Below, piece by piece: positions 27,990 to 39,296 of a stretch of DNA of 64,000 nucleotides (its first letter is position 1; each line of letters begins with the position of its first letter). The notes beneath the pieces are model-generated. The model saw nothing but the letters and a program-made list of their open reading frames with translations, was not told where the DNA came from and made no database searches. The translations under genes and the position numbers were made by a program. Source of the stretch: Hyaloscypha bicolor E (taxonomy: Eukaryota > Ascomycota > Leotiomycetes > Helotiales > Hyaloscyphaceae); the NCBI RefSeq assembly GCF_002865645.1, contig NW_020194512.1, positions 4,257,183-4,321,182 of the forward strand, given 5' to 3'.

Positions 27990-29180
27990 CGAGACGCTAC
28001 TAGTATACTACTAGAAGATAGACCAGAGCCTCTCGTTAAGTCTTCTAAGGGGTCCGAATATTCCGTTAATGCTTATAATAGAAGAGATACTCTCTTTTAG
28101 AGAGCCAAGAAAAAAGAAGAACCTGCCTTATTAAAGGCAGAGTTTCAAGAATTACTTCGGAACCCAGAGGCTTTATATAAAGAGATTATTAAGCTAATTC
28201 TAAAGATACGTAATATTCTTGCCTATAGCGAGAATTATTATAATTAGCTAAGAGAAACCAAGTAAGCCCTATAAAAGAATAAAGCTATTATCGAGAAGCT
28301 TATTATATAGCCTGCCGGAATAACCGGTTCCCTTACTTCAGAAAATAGATATTTAATTAAACTCCCTAACTCTTCTATTTTTGAAGGTATAATTAAGGAT
28401 AGTATTACCTTTAATAATTAGTTAGTTTAGATTAAGAATAAGCTCTATAGTAACTCTAATATTTATTAAATAGAGGACCTTAAGATTATTTATATATCCG
28501 GCTATATAGGTAGCTATATTCTTATACTAATCTCTCCTTACCTAAACCAGGATAGTTAATATATATATAAGACTATTAGGGAACTATATACTTATCTGGA
28601 GGAGCTATATAATAACCTAAATAAGAAGTATAACGCTCGGCAAGCGTTTAAGGAGCTATTTATAAAAAAGGGCCAGACCTTTTAGGAGTTCTATATTCTG
28701 TTCTTAAGGTATATAGTAGACGGAAATATTAACTTATAGGACCTTAAGAATAACCTAAATAATAAGCTTACCTGAAAGCTCTAAGAGGCTATAGCTATAT
28801 ACTATAATAATCCGGCTATCCGTACTATAAAGTTTATATAATACTATACTATAAATAACTAGTAGATCCGAGCTCGCTATAAAAAGAAAGAATAGGCGTC
28901 TAAGAAAGCTAATAAAGGTACGGATAAGCCAAGCCCAGAAGATGCCCCTTATATAAAGCCCGCTTCTAAGACTCTAGTAACGGATAAGCCTACTGCCCTA
29001 AAGCCCGGATTCTCAGATCTCAAGTACTATAACTATAATAGATTTAGTTATATATCTAGGAACTATCTAGAGCCTAAGACAGAGTATATAAAGCAAGTTT
29101 TAGCGGCTAAGCTAGCGGCACTTACTATAAGTGAGCTATTTAAGGATATAGAACAGGAAAATAAGGACCCCTAAAGAAAG
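27990..29180 (+). pseudogene. Gypsy-type gag remains
   Basis: Reading through stops gives a gag-like protein: an NAYNRRDTLF region, LYTYLEELYNN, and a retrotransposon gag core around KGQTFxEFYILFLRYI. Near 29030-29070 lies KYYNYNRFSYISRNY, a zinc knuckle in which the Cys codons now read Tyr (G-to-A). Stops are TAG or TAA at former Gln or Trp codons. The start codon was not identified. Confidence 0.75.
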
Positions 29181-29199
29181 TTTCCTCTTTAGGGCCATA

Positions 29200-31576
29200 T
29201 TATATAGATATAGCAGAAGTTAATTTGAGCTAGCTACTAGGGGATAAAGCATTTATACTCTCTTATATAGTTAGTAATAATGGATTAGGTATTAAGACTT
29301 CTTCTCTTATTAATACCGGAGCAAATAGATATACTTTTATTAATTTCAAGTTTATAAGAATAATTAAATGATTTCTAGATATTAAGCCTATTTAATTAGT
29401 ATTATTCTGTAATATAAGGGGATTTAATAGCAAGCAGGCCGCGCCTATTACTTACTATATTAAGTTTATACTCTTAATTAACGGACGGAAGGTTCTAGTA
29501 CCTATACTAGTTATAGGGCTAGGCAAGTATAATATAATTTTAGGATAATAGTAGTTTATAAGTACTAGTATTCTAATTAATTATAAGAATAGAAGATTAA
29601 TCTAGCTAGATAATTAGCCTAGAAAGAAGGGTTAGGATAAGGTCCTAACTACTATATATAAGAACTTGGAACTTGGGAAAAGTAACTAGTACTAAGAAGA
29701 TATAGATAGAAGAGATAAAGCTATAGCTATAGATAAGTTCTGGAGACCTTAGCTTATAAAGAGGAAACCCCCTTATTCTCTTCCTAAGCCGGGCTCAGAA
29801 AGCTATATATAGTAAAAGAATTAAGCTCGATATTATAGAGAAATATAAGTAGCCTTGGGAAATATAGAAGTTTCTCTTAAGCCAGAGACAGAAACGTTAA
29901 AATTATACTGTTTAAAGGAAAGCTATAAGATCTAGTTGAGGCCCTTAATTAATATTACAGGCATCTCGCCGGCCGCTTTTCAGATAAACCTACGGAAGAA
30001 GGAGAACCTTTTCTTTATAATATTGTTTTTCGAGATTAATAAAGAGCTAGAATTACGGCAAGAGGACGAGTTCGTTCCGGGCAAGTAATAGCCAGAAGAG
30101 ACGGAGCTATAGTAGCTAGTAAGAGTCTTACTAGAGGAGTTTAAGGATTTTGCAGACGTCTTCTTAAAGGAAGTATTAAATGTCTTACCCCCGTATTAAC
30201 TATATAACTACAAGATTCAGATTAATAATCCTAAAGGCCCAGAGAGCCTAGGGTATTTCCCGCTCTATTAATAGTCGACCTACAAGCTATAGGAGGTCAA
30301 GCGCTTCCTTAAAGAGAACCTCTAACGGGGCTTTATTAAGCCAAGCCAGTCCCCTTTCGCGTCCCCGATCCTTTTTATAAAGAAGGCCAATAGAGCTCTC
30401 TAATTCTGCATTAACTATTGCAAGCTAAATGACTTAATATGGAAGGACCATTATCCTCTCTCCCTTATTTACGAGACCCTTGCGCGGCTAGCTCAAGCCA
30501 AGGTCTATATAAAGCTAGATATTCGGCAAGTGTTCTATCGGATCCGAATAGACCCAGAATCAGAAGAACTTATAATATTCCATATAAGATATAGGGCCTA
30601 TAAGTACAAGGTCCTTTAGGAAGGCCTAACTAATAGCCCTGCTATATATTAGAGGTATATAAACGATATTCTCTTCAATTACCTTAATATCTTTTATATA
30701 GCTTACTTGAATAATATCCTAATTTACTCGGATAATTCCCTGAAGTATAAAAACTATATATAAAAGGTCCTTTAGTAATTGCGGAATACCGGCCTCCAAG
30801 CGGACATTAAGAAATCCGAGTTTAAGGTTACTTATACGAAGTATCTAGGCTTTATTATCTTTACTAGAGGCATTGAAGTAGATCCAGATAAGATAGCGGT
30901 TATTAAAAACTGGCGACTACTAAAGACAGTTAAGGGAATATAAGGCTTTCTGGGTTTTTATAACTTTTATTAGCGCTTTATTACGGAATACGGCCGTATA
31001 GCGAAGCCCCTAACGGCTCTGATATATAAGGGAGTTCCGTTCAAATAGACAGATTAGTGTTAAGAAGGTTTTATGAAGCTAAAGCAAGCTATACTCTCGG
31101 CACTGATTCTACGCTACCATAACCCGAATCTCCCTACTATAGTTGAGACGGATGCATTGAATAGAGTTATAGCCGGTGTTCTCTTATAGCAAGACCCCTA
31201 GACAGGACTCTGGCACCCGGTAGCGTTCTTCTCCAAGACTATATAGCCGGCAGAGCTGAACTACGATATCCATAATAAAGAGATGCTTGCCATTATTCTC
31301 TCCTTAACCGAATGGCGAGCGGAGCTAGAAGGCCTACAGGAGGCACCCTTCATAATTTACTCAGACCACCGAGCCCTCGAGTACTTTATAACCACAAAGA
31401 AGCTCTCAGCAAGACAAGCTCGCTGGGCAGAGTACCTTTCCCGCTACCATTTCAAGCTTATATATCGGGCAGGCAAGTCGAACGAACGAGCGGACGCTCT
31501 AAGTAGGAAGTACGAGGATGTGACTGCCCAGAACAAGGCAATGGCAGCCTACCGAACCCAAATTCTCCTCCTATAG
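29200..31576 (+). pseudogene. Gypsy-type protease, reverse transcriptase and RNase H
   Basis: Protease is suggested by NTGANRYTF near 29310. Reverse transcriptase is clear from about 30330: SQSPFASPILFIKKAN, then LDIRQVFYRIRID, and YLNNILIYSDN where the catalytic YxDD pair now reads Asn-Asn. RNase H follows with IVETDALN, LNYDIHNKEMLAI and the frame that stays open from 31283 to 31576 (SDHRALEYF, ARWAEYLSRY, NERADALSR). Decay weakens towards the 3' end, where codons are nearly intact. The element is dead because reverse transcriptase is disabled. Confidence 0.85.
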
Positions 31577-31579
31577 CAG

Positions 31580-31854
31580 TGAGGCTGCTCCGTAGGAAGC
31601 TCAAGTACCGAGTCTAGTGGAAAGGATGGGATCCAGATCCGGAGTGGTATCCTGCATCCTTATTGAGCAATAGCGCCCTGGCTCTTCAGAGCTTCTACGA
31701 CAAGAACCCCGAACAGCCAGGACCGCCCCAGAACCTCCCCTATTGGTTAGACTATGCTAAGAACGAGATGCTGCCGGAACCGCGTAATACGGACGGAAAT
31801 CCTTGCAAGTCACGTGCAAAAGGCCCTGGCCTTTCGCACGTGACTGCAACTTAA
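31580..31854 (+). pseudogene. Chromodomain-like 3' end of gypsy pol, integrase missing
   Basis: Directly after the RNase H stop, a readable segment gives RRKLKYRV, then WKGWDPDPEWYPASLL, NSALALQSFYDKNPEQPGPP and a stop at about 31854. This is the chromodomain and tail that normally follow integrase in fungal chromodomain elements. Nothing resembling integrase (zinc HHCC, DDE core) lies between it and RNase H, so roughly a kilobase or more appears to be deleted. Confidence 0.7.
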
Positions 31855-31911
31855 GAATTCGACAGGGACTTTCGAAGCTCGGGGACGAGCTTACTTCGAG
31901 GGGGGGGGTAA

Positions 31912-32158
31912 TATTACGGTTGTTACGATATACGGTACTAGTAGGGGTTAGACTAGAGCTAGCTAGGCATCTGGCATCTGTAGTCACCTGATAATTACAT
32001 GTGACCCCGACCTTAAGCTAGTACGTGGGCCCGTGCGTAGCTCGCGATTATTTAGATCCGAGGCTCCTTCGAGATCCTCTTCTCTCTTTAGCTTTGAATC
32101 GTCGAAATAGAGACAGTCTAACCATGCCTTCCAGGCCCTAGATCTTGTACTCGTAACA
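31912..32158 (+). repeat. Gypsy-type 3' LTR (nearly unmutated)
   Basis: It is a direct repeat of 27475-27721. It keeps CpG, CpA and TpG dinucleotides and ordinary GC content, in contrast with its partner. Confidence 0.9.
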
Positions 32159-33385
32159 TTAGAAGTTATTCGGATATAGTTATAATAAAGGTAATAATAG
32201 TAATAGAAGTATACTATTTACTTCTGGAGCTTCTATACTAGTATATAAATCTGGTAGAGATATAGGATATAATAGTAAAGAAAGTAGTAAAAGAGGTAAT
32301 AGTATAGAAATATTAAAGATAATAAGCTCTAAGTACTTGTTTTTTATAAGAGTAATAAAGCCTAATAGAATTAGTCTTTTAATAAGATCTAGTCTAGTTA
32401 CTAATATATTCTTATTTAACTATATATACTATTTATCTTTCTTTATAATAGTATATAGGGTATTTATAATAGTATTAGTATTACTATTTTATTATATAAA
32501 TATATTACTATACTAAAGAATCTTATATAAATATAGTATCTCTAGAAGTTTAAATTTATTAAAGTTCTCTTAATAAGTAAAATCCTTAAAATTATATCTA
32601 AATAGTTCTTAAAGATTATTATTAATTATTTTATAGAGAATATATTAAAATAGCTTAATATTTAAGAACTTAGTTATCTTATTTACTCTAGTAAAGTTCA
32701 AGTTAATTTTATATCTTTACTTTCTTACTAATTTCTTATAATTATTATTATTTATAGAGTAATTAAATTAGATAAATCTAATAAAGAAATTATTTACTAT
32801 AGTATATTCTGCTATTATATATTCTATAGGCTTATATCTAATTTAAAATATAATAGTTTATAAGAAGAGTAGATTTATAAAGAGGAAGATAGTTTATAAG
32901 ATAAGTAATTTATAGAAAGTATTATATTTGAGGTAAAAATTTCGTCTATAATAAGAAATTTAGGAAGTGAAATTTAAGGAGTAAAATATTGAGATTCCGG
33001 AAGAACTCGATAGTTCTAAAGCTTAAGAGCCTTAGGGGTTTAAAAGAAGGTGGTTTTTAAGAGGGTTTTATAGGAATTAAATAGAAATAGAATAAAATAG
33101 TTAAATAGCTAATTGTTTTGGTATTTAATAAGATTAAATATCCTTCTTATCTATATAACCGAATTATAGGTAATAGAATTAATAAATATTTCCTCCTTTA
33201 ATATAGTATAATTAGACCTTAGTAAAATTAAGTATCTTTTCTGCTTATATAACCGAATTATAGATAATAGAATTAATAGTTATTTCCTCTTTAACTAGAA
33301 TAATAGCTTTGCCCTTAAATAACTAAATCTTAGGTAAGTATAGCTTAATTCTTTCTAATCTATATATATAAACTAATTAGTATCG

Positions 33386-33663
33386 GGTTACTAGAAATAT
33401 ATAGTACTATTATATAATTATAAAATACTATTTATATAAGTTAGTAAAGTTATTATTTAGAAGTAGGAATTATAGTATTATAGTATTAATATATAATTTC
33501 TAAATCTGCTAAGCCTAAAGAAATCTAGTTTACTAGTCGAGTTACTAATAAGATATAAAGTTATATAACTATATCCCGTATTTTACATTTTATTACTTAT
33601 ATCTTGTATCCTATATCCCGTAATTATATATATAACTTCCAAAAAAATAGCTATACTAATACT
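33386..33663 (-). repeat. Copia-type LTR, 5' LTR of copy 2
   Basis: It aligns with the other three copia-type LTRs. It marks the right end of the element interrupted by the gypsy-type insertion. Confidence 0.8.
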
Positions 33664-34830
33664 AATATTATTAAGAAAATAAGCTATATAATATTATATA
33701 TAAATATAATACTATTATATAAACTAATAAAATTATAGTTTTATAAAAGGTTATAATTTCTTTCTTTTTTTCTTTCTTTAATTAATATAATTAAGTTTTC
33801 TTTTTTATTTTTATTTCTATTATATTATTTCTTTATTAAATTATATTATATTAAGAAATATATTTTTAATAAGTTATAAAGCTTTAGTTTATTTAGATAT
33901 TTAGAAAAACTATATATTAAATATTTTATTTATATAATATAAAGATATTATATAATTAATATAAAAGAAATATAATTTTTATTATAAAACTTTATAAAAA
34001 ACTCAAATAAATACTATAATATTTAATATAAGAGAAAATAAGAATTTATTAAATTAAAAATATAAGAAAAAGTTATAATTTATTAAACTAAAAATATTAA
34101 AAAAATAGTAATATACTAATAAATAAATATAATTAATAAGCTATAAATACTTTTACTTTTACTATTAATAATTCTATAATTATAAAATATTAAACTAGTA
34201 TTTTTTATAACTATAAAATACCTTATTATAAATAATAAATAATATATTTCTAAGCTTAAGCTTTTAAATTAATTAAATTATAAAATATAGTTTTATAAAA
34301 TATTATTAAAGCTTTATATTAAAGAAATCTAATATATTATTAATCTAAATAAAAATATATATATTATAAATATAATATTTATAATACTTATAATATCTAA
34401 TATATTAATTTAAAAAAAAGGCAAAAATAAAATTAATAAAGAAAATAATTAAATATTATTTATAATATAAAAAGAAATATATAATAAAACAAATTATATA
34501 ATAAAGTACTTATATAAATTAAATATTTTACTTTATTTAACTCAAGTTTAATTAGAGAAGCCTTATTTATACTTTACTTACTACTTATATTTATTTAAAT
34601 AACTTAAATAATATAAGTATTTCTTTAATATATATTAGCTAAATTATCTTATATTTATATAAGATACTAGATATATTATTATTATTAATTCTATATTAGA
34701 GTTCTGCCCTAAAAGAATATATAGATCTTATTACTAAAAAGAGCTTCTATATTAATACTTTATTTAGTTTTAAATATTACTACTATAATATAGTAGTAGC
34801 CTATTAAAGCAGATCTGCTCGAAAATATAA
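33664..34830. other. AT-rich spacer
   Basis: This is nearly pure AT sequence between the copia-type copy 2 and the hAT element. No gene or repeat end was recognised, apart from a few GC-bearing words after 34680. Confidence 0.55.
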
Positions 34831-34838
34831 AAGATATT

Positions 34839-37754
34839 TAAGGCTCTAATTAAATAGAATTAAATTAAACTTTTGAATTATTCGAATTTAATTATTAAAT
34901 CAAACTTATATATATAAAAAATTCAATTATAGTTTATTAAATATTTATTAAATATTAAATATAGTCGAATATTTATTATATATAAAAAAGGCATTTTTTA
35001 TCTAATATAATTAGTATTCTACTAATATTAAATAATAGCTTTCTTTTATTTAAAGCCTTATATATTTAATTATATGAAAATTTGATTTCTTTTATATAAT
35101 TATCTTAATTTAGCTAAGTAATATAGATATAGCACTTTCTACTAACTAATAATAAAGCTAATATTTATAGATAACTCTTTTATAAAGCTTTTTTATAGCT
35201 ATAGCTATCTCTAATTATTATTATTCTCGATTTTCAAATACCGAAAAATTAATAATTATTAATACTACTTCTATTTAAGGCTATACTAATACCCTAAAAT
35301 TAAGTCTTTATAAGTAATAAAGAATTAACTATAATATATTTTATAATTATAACCTTTTAACTAATATTTCTTTTTCTCTAATAGCTAATCTTATAGTAAA
35401 TAAAACATAAATTTAAGTAAAAAAGGCCTCTAAAGCCTTTTAATAAAATATATTTATAGTATCTAATAAAGAGAAAGAGATTAATAAAAAGAAGTTTTCT
35501 AAAAAGTTTAGAAAAAGTAAATAAGCTTAATAATAGAAATATTCTATTATAATAACTCTTATAATTACTTTTAAGAAAGAAAAGAAGAAAATAAAGGTTA
35601 TTATATCTAATACGAAATATATTTGCAAATTATATATAAATATTAAGTCTTTTTTCTATCTAATATTAAAACTTAAGAAAGTAGTTAATACTTTAAAAGA
35701 CTATATTAAATCGAAATACTAAAAGTATACTAAAACCGAAAATAATACTATATAATCTAAAATACTAATTGGGCTATAAAAATACCTTCTTTTAAAAAAG
35801 CTTTAGTTAATTAAATTATTAAAACTTGCTAGCTATTTACTATTATTAAAACCGAGTTTTATAAAGTTATAATAAAAGTAATAGAATATTATTAAAATAA
35901 ATATTCTTATTATATATATTTATAATTGAGTTATTATATTAGATAAGAATTTAATTATACTTTTAGATTAAATCTATTCTATAATAATTCTTTTATTTAA
36001 TAAATAAACTAGCTTAAATAAGTTCTTAATACTAGTAATTAATAGAAATTAAACCGGTTCTAATATTAAGATTTATAAGGCTTATTTTAATTTTATTAAA
36101 ATTAAAGAAAGCTATTTAGAAAAGAACTTAATATATTATATTTATAAAAGATATAAAAAACTAGGAATTCTTTATAAGATTCTTATATTTACTAGAAATA
36201 ATATTTTAAATAATAATACTATTACCCGATATTTATATAAAAAACTATTTTATATATATAATAATTATTTAGAGAAGAATCCAATTCGAGGCAAGAGTAT
36301 AAGATTTTAAAGAAAAACTAGTAAAATTAACTATTTAGTTTATATAAATAATCTTATTATAAAGGCTATTTTAAAAAAGCTAGAATTAAAAATTTATAAG
36401 AATATAATTACTTCTTTAGATTAAATTCAGAATTATAATTAGAAGAAAATTATACTATTTATAATATTAGAAGATATTATAATTCTATATATTATAGTAT
36501 TTTGGTTAAATTATTTACTCTAGTAAATTCAGAAATAGAAGGCTTAAGATAATACTAAGATAATAATTTTATATAATATAGATATATACTAGAATTATAT
36601 TCTCTATATATTAGAAAATACTATTAAATAATATTCTATTCTTTAAGATTTTATCTCTAATTATATTAAGCTAAAATATCTCAAATTTAATACTAAATAA
36701 TAGAAATATCTTATTTAAATATATAATCTTCTATTCTCTTTTAAAGAAATTATAAAACTAATATTATAAGATAAGCCTATATTAAATATAATTCCGAGCC
36801 TCTATATTAAAATAGAGAAATTTCTAAAATTAATTATAAATAGAAAAAGTAACTATATTTCTTTTAATACTTCTCTAATTATTACTATTATAAAAGGTTA
36901 TAAGAAGTTTAAAAAATACTATTATAATATAAAAAAGAATAATATTTATTAGGTTATTTATATTCTTAATTCCCGAATTAAAACTAAATAGCTAAAAAGA
37001 AATATTCCCGAAGCTAATAAGATTATTAATTAAATTAAGGCATTTCTTTAAAAAAAAATACTATTAAGCCTGAGCTTTCTTTCTAATTATATAAAGTTAG
37101 TTAAAAGAAGAAAAAGAACTTAATATATAAGTATTTAAAAGAGTATAAAGCTTCTATTACTATTAAGGATAATATTAATAAATATTTCAATCTTTTAGGG
37201 ATTTGATTTATTCTGAATAAGGCAGAGAATTAAGTCCAATAGATATTAAACTAGTAAATAGTAAATAAAACAGAGTTTCTATATATATTTATAATTATAT
37301 ATAATTATCTTTCTATTTCTGGGACAGAGGTAGATATTAAGAGGCTTTTTAATATTATATAAGATATTCTAGGGCTTTATTAAACCTTACTGGAAGTAGA
37401 TACTTTAAGGGCTTTAATTTTAGTTAAGGATTACCTGTACTATAAGAAGCTTAATTAGGTTTGAAATTATATATATAATAGAATAGAAGTATAAATAGCT
37501 TTAAAAATTACTATATATAGAATTAAATTATATATATTAGAAGAGAAGTATAGATAGCTTCAAAGAATACTATATATAGAATCAAATATTACTAGAATTA
37601 TATAGAAAAAGTTCGTCGAACTGTCGAATATTCGACAAATATTCGACTAAAAAATTCGATCGAACATCGAATCGATTTATAATTAGTTCGATTCGACCAA
37701 ATTCGACGGATATTCGTCGAATGCGAATAATTCGACGATTCGATCGGAGCCCTA
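34839..37754 (+). mobile_element. hAT-family DNA transposon, RIP-decayed
   Basis: A perfect 8-bp duplication AAGATATT flanks the element (34831-34838 and 37755-37762), the target size of hAT elements. The right end read inwards begins TAGGGCTCCGATCGAATCG, and the left end reads TAAGGCTCTAATTAAATAG, the same sequence after C-to-T/G-to-A change. Subterminal ATTCGAC words repeat near the right end. A hAT dimerisation domain lies inside at 37150-37480. Length is 2916 bp, normal for the family. Confidence 0.9.
35400..37560 (+). pseudogene. hAT transposase remains
   Basis: The C-terminal dimerisation domain is legible from about 37300: YLSISGTEVDIKRLFNI, then DILGLY, TLLEVDTLRALILVKDYL, matching the conserved hAT pattern around the ERLFN-like helix. 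Upstream sequence is full of stops and only loosely readable. The 5' limit is a guess. Confidence 0.7.
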
Positions 37755-37848
37755 AAGATATTGTCGCACAGGTGCCGAAATAGAGTATTGGGCCAGGGTG
37801 AGTATTGGCAGGAAACCTGTTGAATTATATAAGGGCCTGGCCGCCTTC

Positions 37849-37986
37849 TTATCCCTTCGTCCACTGAGACATTGCCACATTAGCGGCCGCACATGAATAT
37901 CCCTAATTTGGATTATGTTTTGGCCGAATTGGGGATATTTATATGCGGCCGCTAATGTGGCAATGTCTCAGCGGACGAAAGGATAA
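37849..37986. repeat. Foldback (MITE-like) inverted repeat
   Basis: Two arms of about 63 bp surround a loop of about 12 nt. The left arm begins TTATCCCTTCGTCCACTGAG and the right arm, on the other strand, begins TTATCCTTTCGTCCGCTGAG. A NotI-like GCGGCCGC lies in each arm. The roughly six mismatches are all transitions. No transposase and no clear target duplication were seen. Confidence 0.85.
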
Positions 37987-38513
37987 CAACTTCACATAAA
38001 TATAGAATATAGAATAATCTCAAAATGACTTAAACTTTCCGAATAATACTATAGGTAATAAGGGATAAATAGTTTTAGAGGAATAAACGGCCCTTCTAGG
38101 AATTAAATATTGTACTTGGCATAGTTAAAGTTAGAACTATAGTATTTTAGCGAGGTATAACCTTATAAAATATAATAATTGAGACTGTTTTCTTTAATTT
38201 AAAACTATATTAGCCCGAGGAACTTCGAGCTACTACTCCTCTCTCTTATATAAAACACAGGGCAGCTAGGGTATAGTATATATTAGAACGGCCGTATTAG
38301 CCTTGGCACTCCACGTTTTATTTGCGGGGAGGGGAGGAGGGGACGGTGAAGGGGTGGGGAGAAAGATACCAGGACTAGAGCAAGAAGTATTTAATTCTCT
38401 CTCATCCCAAAGAAAAACGCTATAAACTAGAGTTCTTATTGAAATCAATTTCAACGAACAATTTATCTAAACAGTTCTGGCTTCAAGATCAACCTTATTA
38501 TCAGAATTTAGCA
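37987..38513. other. Upstream region of the small secreted protein gene
   Basis: Composition rises gradually from AT-rich to normal. A purine-rich stretch (38320-38370) and ordinary promoter-like sequence precede the start codon. No other gene was seen. Confidence 0.5.
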
Positions 38514-38891
38514 ATGGTGAAGTTTACTTCTATCTGGGTCCTCTCAATTGTTACAAGCGTACTTGCAGCAAGTATTCTTTTGTCTGTCTATACTTCTGTC
38601 GCTAATTTATCCATTCAGTGTGGCGACAACTGTTGTTTCAAAGATGAGGACACCTGCAAGTCATATAACGTAAGTGTTAATCTAAATCTTTAGTTATATA
38701 TCATATTAATAATTAGTCAAAAAACGTGTGTATAAGCGCGATTTGCACTCCAGACATCTTAATGGACTGTGTAAGTAAAAAGGCCGTTCTTAAATTCTAC
38801 CATTCTCTGATATAATTAGGGCGCAAATTGCTGCAGTACTACTACAGAGTTCTATAATGGGGGGTGGCACTACTATGGGGTTGGTTGTTAA
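38514..38891 (+). CDS. Small secreted cysteine-rich protein (effector candidate)
   Basis: I chose the ATG at 38514 because it starts a clear signal peptide (MVKFTSIWVLSIVTSVLAA). An upstream in-frame ATG at 38439 would bury it. Preferred exons are 38514-38673, 38754-38770 and 38820-38891 (249 nt, 82 residues). This gives eight Cys in the order C-CC-C-C-CC-C, with CGDNCC and CGANCC as a repeated motif, and the protein ends with Cys. A simpler model splices the strong GTAAGT donor at 38670 straight to 38820 and gives seven Cys; the first donor of my preferred model is weaker (GTGTTA). No family recognised. The pattern recalls hydrophobins, but the spacing is too tight. It is the first gene after the transposon block. 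Confidence 0.65.
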
Positions 38892-39296
38892 ACCCGTAAA
38901 CCCGTAAGCTGAGGAGGCAGATGGGTTAGAGGAGGACTTGAACACGGAACAGCAACGTCACTTGTGGAGAGAAAGTATATGCTCAAACCAGGCCTTGCCT
39001 GGAAAGTAGGAAATGTTAAGAACGTTGAATTCAGGCCGGGTTTTCTCGGAAGACAAGGAGTGCTCTCGGATTATTTATTACATTTCGCTGTGCCTAAGAG
39101 CAAGTCTAGCAGCTTTGCAGCCTGGTATCTGTACAGTACACACTTCATCTTGGTCTCCCCAATAATGCAAATGAACACCGAACTCCAAGAGCTCCAGCCA
39201 TCCTGTCGGTTTTGAAAACAGTCCTGTACGCCACGAATACTCCATGGAAATGCTGCGCCACCATCTCGTAAACAAAAGAGACTCCACCCCACCACT
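38892..39296. other. Intergenic region
   Basis: About 400 bp lie between the 3' end of the small secreted protein gene and the 3' end of the GT90 gene, which converge. I see no further gene. Confidence 0.5.

Larger units (their letters stand above)
27475..32158 (+). mobile_element. Ty3/gypsy chromodomain-type LTR retrotransposon lacking integrase
   Basis: LTRs of 247 bp each (27475-27721 and 31912-32158) begin TATTACGG and end CGTAACA. A 5-bp target duplication TTAGA lies at 27470-27474 and 32159-32163. A run of G residues (31901-31908) just before the 3' LTR serves as polypurine tract. Inside, in order: decayed gag, protease and reverse transcriptase region, RNase H, then directly a chromodomain-like tail. 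At 4.68 kb it is shorter than typical autonomous relatives, and the integrase region is absent. Confidence 0.9.
22700..33663 (-). mobile_element. Ty1/copia-type LTR retrotransposon, copy 2, split by a nested element
   Basis: It is the same family and orientation as copy 1 and aligns with it nearly end to end. LTRs lie at about 22700-22983 and 33386-33663. A Ty3/gypsy-type element (27475-32158) is inserted in the gag region at the point matching about 18715 of copy 1. Without that insertion the element is about 6.3 kb. RIP is heavier here than in copy 1: many positions that are C or G in copy 1 are T or A here. Confidence 0.85.

Noticed and set aside
38870..38960. Possible tRNA B-box-like sequence
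   Set aside because: The surrounding sequence does not fold into a cloverleaf with matching acceptor arms.
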